Assembly: GCA_022478985.1 (NCBI GenBank)
Contig: JAKSZP010009575.1
Location: forward strand, 25,763 to 89,762
Direction of reading: 5' to 3'
DNA from: Massospora cicadina
Lineage: Eukaryota; Entomophthoromycota; Entomophthoromycetes; Entomophthorales; Entomophthoraceae
DNA: 64,000 bases
This document shows, piece by piece, positions 11,856-21,930 of the stretch (positions are counted from its first letter, which is position 1; each line of letters begins with the position of its first letter). Below the pieces are notes generated by a model. The model had not been told where the DNA came from and searched no databases. It saw only the letters and a program-made list of their open reading frames with translations. Position numbers and translations under genes: made by a program.

Positions 11856-13040
11856 TTATCCGATTTTCGCACCTGTGTGCAGGCTACACTCTGGCGTGGT
11901 GCAAAATTTTTTTGAAGAAGTATGCGGTGCACTTGTCGCCTTTAGTGATGCATGTGGCCCTGTATTGGACACAAACCCGATGTTTGTGTTGCCTTTCAAG
12001 TGCGTTGAGGTGGGCTGCTGCCTCCGCCCACTTCTGGCCCCATGCAGGGCTATATCCTGAGGCTGGAATATTGGACTCCAAGTGGGCCAATTCTGCCAGC
12101 GTGCGCGATATAACTGCCAATGTGGCTCATGAGCGTCTGGATGAGAGATGGCGATAGTGGCGGATGGTGTCTTCTTTGAAAGTTGCCCATGTGGAAATGG
12201 GGTCCGCGCAAAATGGTGCAACAAACAATTTTGCCAAAGTTGCCTCTTCCACCCATGTGGAAAATCCTGGCGACACGAGCTCTGGGGGGCGGATTTTGCA
12301 CCAATGTGGGGCCTTTTCAACTGTGATGGGTAAGTGGTATGTTATCGAGACCAGTCAGTGGTCAGAGAATTCCATTTTCATTGTTTTGAAGTGAGAGATG
12401 TGGGGTTGGAATTTCGCTGGCACTAGAATGAGGTCGATGCAGGTCATGGACCTTAATTGGCCATTGTGGACATGGGGATGCGTCATGTTTTTGAGCAGTG
12501 GGGCATGTCGCAGCAGCGCATCCATTAACCCAAGGGTGGCTTTTAGAATGCGTAGTTCTACGTGACCCTGTGGGGCGTGGGGTGAGGGCGGCCACCAGTC
12601 CGTTGGTGAGGTTAGCCAACAGTTCATGTCGCCAATTAGGAAAAAATTGGGGGGTAGCGGGAGGTATTTGACCAACAAAAAATTCCCGACGCTCTTGTGC
12701 ACCGTTTGGGGCATAAATGTTGACGATTGTGTGTGCAACATCAGCCCATGAGTTGGTGACAACGAGCACTCGGTCATTTAGGAATGTTTCTGAAGATGTA
12801 AATTTGAAAAAAATTGTTTTTCTGAATTAGCACCCCATAGTGCTTCGACCAAAAGGATAGAGATGGTAGGAGCATTGTCTTCTAAGCTTCCTCGGAACCT
12901 CATGGACAGTGGGTTTCCTGGATGGCCAGGATATCCACAGGCAAATTGTTTTGTAAAAAACTCAGTTTCTTAGCCTGGGACGGGGAGGCCTTGAGTCTGG
13001 TGATATTCAGCATCCCTAGAGTGAAGGTTTCCCCCATTGC
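11856..13040 (-). pseudogene. LINE ORF2 AP-type endonuclease and linker
   Basis: Minus frames from 13036 read LNITRLKASPSQAKKL and then DILAIQETHCP, the conserved N-terminal motifs of apurinic/apyrimidinic-like LINE endonucleases. FFLIGDMNCW follows near 12640. The linker toward RT continues as an open frame at 11856-12320. This enzyme nicks the target to start insertion. There is an in-frame stop after ETHCP and a frame change near 12770. Confidence 0.82.
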
Positions 13041-13183
13041 ACCTTAGGTGCGAGGGGGTGGGCCCCCTGGCCCACCAGCCTCTTCCAGGTCCCCACGGGC
13101 TTTCACAGCAGCATGGGTATTAGCAGTGATGCTATTGGGGTTTTTGTTAATTTTTGTGGAAAGGGTCGCATTGGCTTTGGCCT

Positions 13184-14456
13184 TCACTTTTTGTTTTCCC
13201 GACGTCGGACGAATTTTTTGCGGTGTGTATAAGTTTGGTGCACCGTCAAGTGGGGCAAAAATTTTTTTTTGGTTGGGATAGGTCCCAAGTCAGTTTCGAC
13301 CAGGGCTTGGGTGCAGCGATTGGGTGAGATCAAATCTCCCATCAGATCCTCAGATTGAGTGGCCCATTCAGCATGGGCCTCCCAATCTGATTGGGTGATG
13401 GATTCCTGAGTTGCTTCCACCGCGAAGGTCTCCATGTCCTCCTGGCGTTGTGAGTGTGGGATGGTGGTGGTGACCTTGGCCGCTTCCTTGGCCGCAGTCC
13501 TATGGGCCTGCTTGGCCTTCTTCCACTCTTGCAGGGAGATGGGCTTTACCAATAGGTAGCAGCCTTGTGCTCCCCATGAAAAGCCTCCTTGGTGCTTGCG
13601 GTTGGTTTGTAGTGTGCCTCTCCGCTGGCCATAGCCGCTGAGGGGTGCTCTTGGAATGTGATGCCCTCTTTGATGGGGCATGCATGTGCCTTATGGCTGA
13701 ATGCATCACAGTGGGTGCAAATGGGGGGCGCGCTGTCCACAATTACCCAGAATGGGTGGGTGGTGTGCCCTGCAATGTCAATAAAGGTGGAGTGCGGGAT
13801 CTGGGTTAGGTCCTTTGTGATCTCCTTGGTTGGGGTCAGAACTGCAATGGCTTTGCCAGTGCACAGGTGTGGCATCAGCATGAAACGTTACATTTCAAAA
13901 GATTGTATTTCGCTGTATATGGTGAGACCATCTTTCAGGTGTTGCTCCAAAATGTCACGTTTTACTGAGTAGGCAAAAAGTCAAATGTGAGGAAAATTTG
14001 GTTTGATTTTGTCCATCTGGTGTGTTTAGTTTTGACGACCTGTTGCCCTTTGGGGAGGTTGACCACTATGCGCACCGCTGCAGCCTTGTCTGCTACTATT
14101 TTGCTTTCAAAACCTAGGTCCAGCCAACTGCACGACATGGAGTGAGGTGCAACGTACACCGCAGTCGGGAAAATTTTGTGTACATCTTCACAAAATTTTT
14201 CCCATAGGGCCGTTTTTTGGATGTCCAGATACACACGGACTCCAAATTCCACCGACAAAAGTGGCTGGGAATGTGGCGTGTTGATGTACTGGTTGCATCG
14301 TGCTTGCCACACGAGTATCTCTGGGGAAATTGTGACCACCGGTTTTTTTAGATTTTTTTCTATTCTGCCAGATTCTCTGGGGCGTTTTCGAACGTTAGAG
14401 GCCGCGGGCCTTCCGCCTGCTCCTCTTGCCTTGCTTGCCCAACTGCTCCCAGACAT
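13184..14456 (-). pseudogene. LINE ORF1 with CCHC knuckle
   Basis: The frame starts at 14456 (MSGSSWASKARGAGGRPA) and runs to 13962. After a frameshift it continues at 13546-13881, with FWVIVDSAPPICTHCDAFSHKAHACP giving a CX2CX4HX4C zinc knuckle, then into an Ala/Gln/Glu-rich tail (13184-13681). ORF1 proteins bind element RNA and form the particle. The basic Gly/Arg N-terminus and central LDLGFESK block have counterparts in the half-LINE ORF1 (FDLGFTCE, and HMFWVHVEGGQMICLSC before its own knuckle). One or two frame breaks make this copy probably inactive. Confidence 0.82.
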
Positions 14457-14548
14457 GGGCGCAGACTAATCCCCTCTATGAGATTATCAAACTAGATTTA
14501 GTCTTGAATTGAATGGGTTGAAAAAGTGTTTGCAACGAGAAAGAAAAG

Positions 14549-14566
14549 TGTTGAGAACCAATTGTT
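14549..14566. repeat. LINE target-site duplication, right copy
   Basis: This is an exact second copy of TGTTGAGAACCAATTGTT. Its last four bases are the first bases of the A LTR at 14563, so the LINE entered precisely at the LTR/primer-site boundary. Confidence 0.92.
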
Positions 14567-15648
14567 AGATGTTCAGGCTTTGTTTCTTCTTTCTGAATTA
14601 TAGATTGTTTTGGCTCCCTTGTTCAACTGTACAGGTTTCTTGTATATGCGTTGTTTACTTAATGCTTATATACTATAATGGATAGTAGTATGAAGACTGC
14701 TAATCTTTTTGAGTTTCTGTTAGCCAAGATAATTATTAGGGCTAACGCTAACCTGGTGCTTAGCATAATCTTGAATTCATCTAGAATTGTTAAGGATTCT
14801 TCCCTATTTCGTCTGATAGATTTTACCCTAGGATAAGGTTCAGAGGTTCTTCTTCCTTTTTGTCATGCAGAGGCCTTGGAGATCAACAATAATATAGACA
14901 AAGAATCTTCTTGTTCTTCCAACAAAATCACAAGAGCAAACAGTCTAAGTTATAAAAATTTACCAATAAATGTTTATTTCGATCAGATATGCTTTAATAT
15001 AAAAAATCAAGTGGAATTTATAAAGTGAATTCGGCTCACAACCTTTGGTTGGCACCCCAATTGGGAATTGCTGCCGTTGCCAACGTTTTAACTTTCCAGG
15101 GTTATTAAATCAACGATCTTCCTTATCAAATTAATTGGGTTCTCTCCTCTAATCAATGAGACCTCTTCTGAGCTGAAAAGAAGAACAGTCACAACGTCTT
15201 TGCTCAAATCCCATTGAATTAGCCTTATTTGGAATAACCTGCTTAGGTAATGGGACTCTTACCCATAAACAGAAGTTTGCAATTAAGAAAAGGTTAACTT
15301 GAAAGTTGCAGTATCACAGGCGGCATTACTCACCAGCAACTAATAAACCCTTAGTTGATTGGCATTTAAACCTGATCAACTCTTACAATTCAATAAAGTT
15401 ATCAATAATGAAATTAACTCCCTAATCACTTGTTTATTGTTGGTGATCATCCCCAACAGAACACTTATCAATCCAGCATATTGTAATCTGATGGTTCACT
15501 ATAGAATTTTTTGAGAATATTTCTCCAGAGGATAGTTATTGTTTATACCATTGGTAACTTTAAAATCCACCAGTGGGATTAATCCCTATTGGACAAGCAG
15601 ATAAATCATAACTGATGAAGGTAGGTAAGGTGGGCAAAAATCCCAACA
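14563..15648 (-). repeat. Gypsy A LTR (right copy, 5' LTR)
   Basis: This 1,086-bp LTR has sense-strand ends TGTTGGGATTTTTGCCC (at 15648) and CTAACA (at 14563). It lies upstream of the A leader. It contains the U5 stem-loop (14681-14705), the TGGGTAA hairpin block (about 15245-15270) and a TATAAATT-like box near 15020. A central block of about 340 bp is almost identical to the left LTR, but the flanking parts are clearly more diverged. Confidence 0.88.
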
Positions 15649-17402
15649 CAAGGTTTTTTGCCAAATGCTGAGCTTCTTCTTCCTTCTACTGAGGAAGCAC
15701 AAAATTCTCATATCCTTTTGGGTTCTTACACCAATATTAGGTGGCATTATTCTACCAATTAAGAGTCTGAATTAGTTGTGTAGACAAATCAGAAAATAAT
15801 TTCTTAATCTCACTCATTGTTAAGGATTATTTACATCAATTTTCACTTGGAGTAATTCTTCTGTGCTTACAGTGGATCTAATTTTTCCGCTATCTGTCAT
15901 ACATATGGCCAGCAACCTCTTTCACAATTTTGGGTCTATCTACTTCACTTTTGCTTGAGTAATAATTCAACATCAAAATGTACCATCTGGCAAAGAGGAT
16001 CAGGTGCATCATCCTCCATGAGTAATCAGAGGTATTAATGTTGTCATACAATATATCTAGGGGAATAGGGTTGGCCGCGGTGCTATATTGTTCCTTATCT
16101 AGACCAAGGGTCTTTTTTAAACTCTTGACTTTCTAAGCCTGAAGCAAAGCAACTTGCTTTCTCATCAATTTTTATAAATATTGAGCAATTATATGCCTAA
16201 GTTTTCCACATATGTTACAACAAACTGGATCTCTATCTCTCTTTTTTGCCCTTTTGCTTAATACCATCAAACTTTGATTCTGTTGTTCATTATTGACTTT
16301 GGCAAATTTCACAATATTCTGAGATTTCGTCTTGATCACCATAAAGGTTTTATTTGGAGCTTCAAATGTTGCTCCAAGCATCTTAAGATGGCCCATTATC
16401 TGTGAGGTCGAGGTTTGATTCACCAATGTTGAAGCCATAATCTAATGCAATTAATGGTAGGGCCAAAGCGCCGCCTGCATAGCTATGCATGCATTGAAAT
16501 CAGAAAGTACTTCGCCCCTTCCAGGATCTGCTACTCCTGATAAAAATGGTCAGCAAAGGAGACAAGGTCTCATCTCTTTGGAATTGTATACCCGTAAATT
16601 CTTGTTTGCAATTGGCCATTCTAGTAGGACTTTTGAATTCAGCCATGATCAGTTCTTTTGCTTAAACATACGACCAATTGTCCCCGTTAAGGGGTGGCAA
16701 CACCATATTCTAGCAATTGGTGTTAAGGCAATTTATAACAGTTACCACTTTTTGGCCGTCCACATAACTGAACATCATCATCTCGAAAGGATGGAAAAAT
16801 GCTAGGGGCGTTATCCTGGTGAAAGGAAAGCAATTTTGGTGTATTCTGGAACACTTCAGTTGCTCCACTAGAAGGGAATTACCGCCCAACAATCCAGATA
16901 GACATAGGCGCTGTTTTATGAGTCATCAACAACATGGCAGCGAACAATTTAGTCATAATTTATGGATGATGCTTCCTTCCTGACTGGAGTTTTAGAGATA
17001 TAATTGCAAGCTTCATTTGCCTCAAGTTAAGCACAATCAAACTTTTTATTTTCTAACTCCTCAATATGCTTCCACATCCTAGCCATGTCCTCCTGAACGC
17101 AGCAGAAACGTTCTCTGTCACGTCACAATCAGACTTTTGGAATAAAAATTCCCTAATTATACTCCCTTTCCACTATAAAGGGGCAACCTTCCCATAGAGG
17201 TTGTTATTTTTTCCAAACTTGGTCAATCTCATCCTCTGTCTTAGTTACACGCTCTTTCTAAATAGTGACATTGGCTTGTGACGCTGAGCTCAACATGTTT
17301 TCAATGGTGTCCAACTCCATCTAGAGCTTCTGAATTTTATTATATAACATTATTGATTTAATTTATATTTTTAACTTATCTATCACTGTAGATAGCACCA
17401 AA
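15649..17402 (-). pseudogene. Gypsy B gag remnant with CCHC knuckle
   Basis: This is the 5' internal part of element B. On the minus strand the leader TTTGGTGCTATCTACAG follows the LTR at 17403, then gag (WMELDTIENM-like start near 17320, open parts at 16710-16892 and 16172-16438). The knuckle reads CCNICGKLRHIIAQYL, with the last Cys replaced. The phrase ATFEAPNKTFMVIK parallels A gag. B breaks off at 15649 at a point equivalent to about 7460 in element A, before protease. Confidence 0.72.
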
Positions 17403-17517
17403 TGTTGTAATTTGGGAGCTTTAAACTTTAAATTTCTGTAGCTCACTTTAGCTCCCTTATTCAAATGCAAAGATTTTAATAGGTTGCATTGATTAAATTA
17501 ACTGATTAAATTGGGGC

Positions 17518-17541
17518 AATAATAGTATGAAGACTATTATT
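17518..17541 (-). other. U5 stem-loop (B2 copy), perfect 9-bp stem
   Basis: On the + strand the stem AATAATAGT, loop ATGAAG and stem ACTATTATT form a perfect 9-bp hairpin. It is the clearest AT-rich version of the stem-loop shared by the LTR families. Confidence 0.65.
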
Positions 17542-17543
17542 TA

Positions 17544-17574
17544 TTGGGTTGGGACCATCTAGTACTATAAAAAA
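17544..17574 (+). mobile_element. Mini-retroposon copy 1 (31 nt)
   Basis: A 31-nt insert with core GTTGGGACCATCTAGTA and a run of A at its 3' end. It is flanked by the exact 13-mer AGACTATTATTTA at 17531-17543 and 17575-17587. The left duplication is the 3' arm of the U5 stem-loop. Tail and duplications point to target-primed insertion by LINE machinery. Confidence 0.78.
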
Positions 17575-18474
17575 AGACTATTATTTAAGTCGATTTCCCT
17601 TAAAGCCACATTTTGTATAAGTTACTGTGCTAATTTGGTGCTTCTTCCTCTTGATGATATTTCTATACTGGGAAGGAACTCTTCCTTACTCTCTTCATGC
17701 TGATCCAGCAGAGATTTGATAACAAACAAAATAACTTAAGAATGTCAGATCCTTGCACTCTTATCCCAAAGAGTAAACTATACAACTAATATATAAACAT
17801 TTAAGTTTTTTCTCAAACTAAGATCTGTTTACTTACTCAAAAATCAGGGGACCTATAGGGGATTCAGCGACCAACTCTTTTTTTGGTATTTAACTGGGTG
17901 TTGGAAGCCTTTGCTGGAGGATTACACTCTAAAGTTGCACCCATGAGGATTCCTCTTTCATCTAGTTGGATTGCACCGCCAACTAGAGTCACGACCTCTT
18001 CATGGTTAATTTTGGAAAGTTTCCCAACAATCTTTAATCAACCCCAGCGGGGTACCCTCTTTAGGCTATCATTCTGCTTAGGTAATAGGATCCTTACCCA
18101 TCAATTGTAGACTGCAAAACCTAAAAGGTTAAACCTTAAATTATCCTCAGAAGCATTGTCAATCATTTAGTAACTATACATAGTTTCCCAAGTCAATAGG
18201 CAAAAAACCACGATAAACCAAATATCAAACTACCAGTTATTATAATCAGCAATAAAATCATAAATTAAATACATTAGCAGGAATCATTTATAACAAAACA
18301 TTGTCAATAGAAGAATACACTAGCGGATCAGTAAATATTTTTTAGGGTTAATTCACCAAAATGTTATCATTAAAAATGATAACTCCTACAATTTTGAGCT
18401 TTGATCCCCAATTGAGAAAAACAGATATATGTGATTGAATGTCTTGTTAATATGGTCATATCAAAATTCCAACG

Positions 18475-19601
18475 TGCGTGTATTAATAAATTTTACTTTC
18501 AAAAGTCCCAAATTGGTAAACAAGCTTTTATGCAAAATGAGCTATTCTCTAAAGCAATCTAACGCACTACTTAACTATTATAATTAGATTCTTTTTTATA
18601 TCTTAATATAATATTTTATGAGGAACTTAATATTGGTGTCTGGCTGTTGTATTAATAGATCATTAGAATAAGTTTTTGTATATTCTTTCCCACTGAGCTT
18701 TAATTGAACTTTACCTTCCCTTTAAATTTTTTTTGCTAGATATGAAGATAAAGAGCTGGTTTATTTATTACCAGAGCCTGACATCTAGGTCTTATATATT
18801 TATTGTCAATTGGTTAGTGGCACCACATGTATGTAACTGTACAGCGTGCAGTGTAACTGTATCTTTTTCAGCATACAATGGAGAATCATATAAGAAAATT
18901 AAGATCTAGTATGTTGACAGAGCCTGTGGAGGAGTAAGCCTGGGTTGGGTCCTTCCATATAATGCTTATTATAGAGAGGATTGCAGAAGGGAACTAAATC
19001 TAAGAATGCTCAAAGTATAGAACTATATACAATATACCCAGGACCAATGCATCAGCATACCCTATAGATATGGAGTCTATGTATAGTTCTACAATAGTAT
19101 ATTCCCACAGTTATCCAGATCCGCTGTTTTTGACATCATAATATTTGGCTATCACTCAGTTTTGTATGCTTTCAAAGCGTTACACAGATGTAACTTTTTT
19201 ATGTAAAGCACTGATTAGATTGTCAGATTGATTGGGTTAGAGACTATGTGTCTGCTACAGCATGTAAGATCATTTATGAGAAATGCAGTTGACATTAATT
19301 TGTCCAACGCAAGGCACCAGTCATTGAAGTTACCAAACAATAAGGAGACCAGCTCTTACTATTCCATTAGCAACTGAAAAAAAAGCTTATTATTAACAGC
19401 TTTGCCAAACTATTATGTTTGGATGTAGGGGTTGTTATACCACTTTTCCAATTAGAAATAGGCCAGGGTTCCCAAAGACCTGGGCGAGGAATACTAGGGT
19501 GTACTTTTAACAAAATTAAAGTTTTTCAATCAAGGAAAATAATCCTAGGTTGGCATATCAAATTGTGGTTATTAAAAAATATAGTTCTTCTAAAGTATAT
19601 A
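18475..19601. other. AT-rich spacer, nothing recognised
   Basis: About 1.1 kb of AT-rich sequence lies between LTR B2 and LTR C1. I see no convincing ORF, LTR end, knuckle motif or RNA gene. The 68-aa ORF at 19419-19625 runs into the LTR and has no family resemblance. It may be unique host sequence or an old element beyond recognition. Confidence 0.5.
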
Positions 19602-20747
19602 TGTAAAACTTTACTAAAGAGTTGATTATCAGTTGTCAACCCAGTAACCTTTTTACTGCACAGGTTCAGTTTCCTTGTGCACTTGCGTTGTAAGAATATA
19701 TAATCCAATAATAGTATGGAGAATATTATCCGTAGTTGAGTTAGAACTATTTTCAGGCCCAACGCTTCAGCCAGTATTTCCAATTAAATACTCAATAGTT
19801 GTACTCATAGAGATTCATTCCCTATATTACTGTCCACTCAATCTTTGTCCAGATCCTCTGATGGCATTCTCCTTTGTCCCAACACACAGTTGGCAGTGAT
19901 CCCTTAGTCATGGTTCCCTTCATATCTAGATCCCCACTCGGATCTCTACTCTTCTTCTAAGAGTCTACCAATTATTGCCTTCTGCAATAATATCCTTGAG
20001 ATGGAATCTTCACGCTAAATGCTGATAGTCTAACTATTACCAAATCTACAATAAAACTATTAATGTTCTAAAGTAGCAGTATGTATAAGTGTATGTATTA
20101 ATGTGTGTCTTTTATTATAGTGAATCCTAGGGAATTTATAGGGGATTCGGCCATCTAACCCTTGGTTGACACCTCTTTGATGAAACAGCAGCTGTTGCCA
20201 TTGAATCACCCTTCCTCATCTCAGCAGCGATGGTCTTCCCCATCCTGGCTAGGATTCCATCATTGGACATCCTCAAGACCTCAAACAGAAAGAGTTGTAA
20301 ACGTGTCCCTATCGTTTTCCTCTCGATCCAAGAGAACCAACCATAATTGGCTAGCGACCTGCTTAGGTAATGGGACTTTTTACCCATTATGGCAGGTCAC
20401 TTCATCAACCAATTGATTCACTAGTTGCAGGCAGCATCACTCGCCTTGCAACTATCATACATTCCCAATCAGTCAGTGATGAAACCCAACTGATCCCAAT
20501 TGGTACACCTGATAGTTAATCACTATCAGATGCCCCTATTTCGTCAGCTGCTCTGCCCGATGAGATATTAGGTATTCATCCATATTGATCCCTGACGGAT
20601 ACAACCAGACGAATATCCCAAAATCCCCTGAATGTAGTTTCTCTGAAATTTGGGCCAACTGATTTTTAATTCACTTCGCTTTAGGGGATTTTCCCTTAAT
20701 GACACTAGGTAATCTAGAAGGCTAAAATTTGGGCAAAAATCCCAACA
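19602..20747 (-). repeat. LTR C1, probable solo LTR
   Basis: This 1,146-bp LTR has sense-strand ends TGTTGGGATTTTTGCCC (20747) and AGTTTTACA (19602). It is closely similar to LTR C2 at 62751-63904 over its length. No primer site or polypurine tract is seen on either side, and the flanking 5-mers are ATATA (left) and ATATT (right), four of five matching. A solo LTR left by LTR-LTR recombination fits best. It holds the TGGGTAA hairpin block (20358-20390) and an imperfect U5 stem-loop (19707-19730). Confidence 0.78.
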
Positions 20748-20775
20748 ATATTAATTAGAATAGAGCCTTGAGGTA

Positions 20776-20892
20776 AGGGGTATGCAAAATGAACTTCTTT
20801 TCTTTAATAAATTTCAAATAATTGATGTATTTGGAGCTATTTATTATAAGTTAGCATGGGATGGGATATTAATTATTACCTTACTCTAAAAA
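20776..20892 (+). mobile_element. 117-nt A-tailed retroposed insert
   Basis: The 17-mer AATAGAGCCTTGAGGTA occurs exactly at 20759-20775 and again at 20893-20909. The 117 nt between them end in CTCTAAAAAAA. This is the signature of a retroposed RNA with a target-site duplication. I see no Pol III A or B box and no match to the LINE 3' end, so the source RNA is unknown. Confidence 0.7.
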
Positions 20893-20897
20893 AATAG

Positions 20898-20928
20898 AGC
20901 CTTGAGGTATTCATAGTACCTCAAGGCT
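20898..20928. other. 12-bp perfect inverted repeat
   Basis: Stem AGCCTTGAGGTA, 7-nt loop TTCATAG and stem TACCTCAAGGCT. The 117-nt insert and its duplication sit in the 5' arm, so the hairpin was the insertion target. The role is unknown. Confidence 0.6.
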
Positions 20929-21930
20929 AAAAGTGGGGTAGGAAAGTGAACTATAATAATCAGCAGTTGGAGAGTGTAAGGAAGGACATAAGAAATTTAC
21001 TAGAGATAGCTGCCTAGCTTAGTAAGAACTGTCTCTTTAGTTTATCAGATAACAATAGTATTATAAAGATAATATAAAGTAAGGATTTAAATGCTGGTAT
21101 TTTAAGGAATTACCTAGCATGTCCAGGCCAAAATCTAAACCTAATTTGTTACTCGGACATTCTGAAACTCTCTGGTCTTATCAGTTAAACAATATTCAAT
21201 CACCTTTTCAGAATGGGTTCAGATCCCAATATTGGAAAGTATAAGTAAAGTTAACTGGGGATTATCCACAATAATAATAATAATAATTATAATCCAAACT
21301 TTAACTCAGATTAAATTCTGTTGTCTGTTTTACTTGAATATTCACTTCAGTACAGAATCCTGACAATAATACATCCATGAATTTATACTATGTGTTTGAT
21401 AATGGTTATGATGTAACTGACAAATGTGCTAATGTTGCACAACCTGAGTTCAACAAACTTAGATAGTAAGGGATGTTAAACTTGATGAATTTAACACAGC
21501 TATTGCTACCTAGTGCATTCTAAAACTGAAGTGTGCCTTGGAAAAAAATTGTAAAACAGTAATCAACCTAAAAGTTGTCATGATGAACTTACTTATAAAT
21601 AGAAACCCCTAAGTTGAAAAGGAAATGAAGAATCAGATGCATAGTTGAAATATTGGATAAATCCATGCCAAACTAGTACTGAAAGATTATTGATCGTGTA
21701 TTGAACTTACTAATAATGGTAGTAGACTTTAAACTAAGATCATTTCAGTTAAAAATAAACTTATCAACCAAGGACTAGAATATTTAACAAGAAGGTATTA
21801 ATAGTCATTTATATACAAATATTATCAATAGAATTACTCTTTATTGACTGCAGTTATACCAAAATATTTTAGAGATATTGAACTTTTTTATTCTAATATG
21901 CAAGAGTTAAGACTGATGCATCAAGGGTGA
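20929..21930. other. AT-rich spacer, nothing recognised
   Basis: About 1 kb of AT-rich sequence with no ORF of note and no similarity to the LTRs in the window. A short ATA/ATT microsatellite-like run (AATAATAATAATAATAATT) lies near 21270-21290. Confidence 0.45.

Larger units (their letters stand above)
9269..14548 (-). mobile_element. Full-length L1-like LINE nested in gypsy A
   Basis: This 5,280-bp non-LTR retrotransposon is bounded by an exact 18-bp target duplication. On the minus strand it begins CACTTTTCTTTCTCG, carries ORF1 then ORF2 (endonuclease, RT, C-terminal zinc finger), and ends in an AATAAATTTAAA-type tail rather than pure poly(A). It is visibly GC-richer than the AT-rich gypsy sequence around it. 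Both ORFs have only a few frame breaks, so it is among the younger insertions here. Its last 50 bases, TCCATCCCATGGTCAGCTT and a CCCCACAATAAAT end, resemble the ends of the two half-LINEs at 41352-43264 and 46084-48015. Confidence 0.93.
2085..15648 (-). mobile_element. Ty3/gypsy element A with a nested LINE
   Basis: The LTR-bounded element is 13.56 kb. Removing the LINE and one target duplication leaves about 8.27 kb, a normal gypsy size. The order on the minus strand is LTR, leader, gag with CCHC, protease, RT, RNase H, integrase, 3' hairpin region, LTR, which is Ty3/gypsy order. All ORFs are interrupted by stops. It lies inside element B, because B gag resumes at 15649 and B UTR lies left of 2085. 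The flanking 5-mers (CCAAT left, CAAGG right) do not match, so a simple single insertion is not proven. Confidence 0.75.
17403..18474 (-). repeat. Gypsy B 5' LTR
   Basis: The sense strand starts near 18474 (GTTGGAATTTTGATATG, terminal base changed) and ends ...CAACA at 17403. It is about 1.07 kb including a 44-bp mini-retroposon plus duplication. It is similar along its length to the B1 LTR at the window start. A perfect 9-bp U5 stem-loop at 17518-17541 is split after the stem by the insert. Confidence 0.86.

Noticed and set aside
16485..16805. 106-codon plus ORF
   Set aside because: It is antisense to B gag and has no known domain.
17518..17541. Hammerhead ribozyme (retrozyme) in the LTRs
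   Set aside because: The conserved ATGAAG loop briefly suggested one, but the CTGATGA and GAAA core with three stems is absent. It is a simple stem-loop.
21270..21290. CRISPR-like or structured repeat
   Set aside because: It is only an AAT microsatellite. No spaced repeats are present anywhere in the window.
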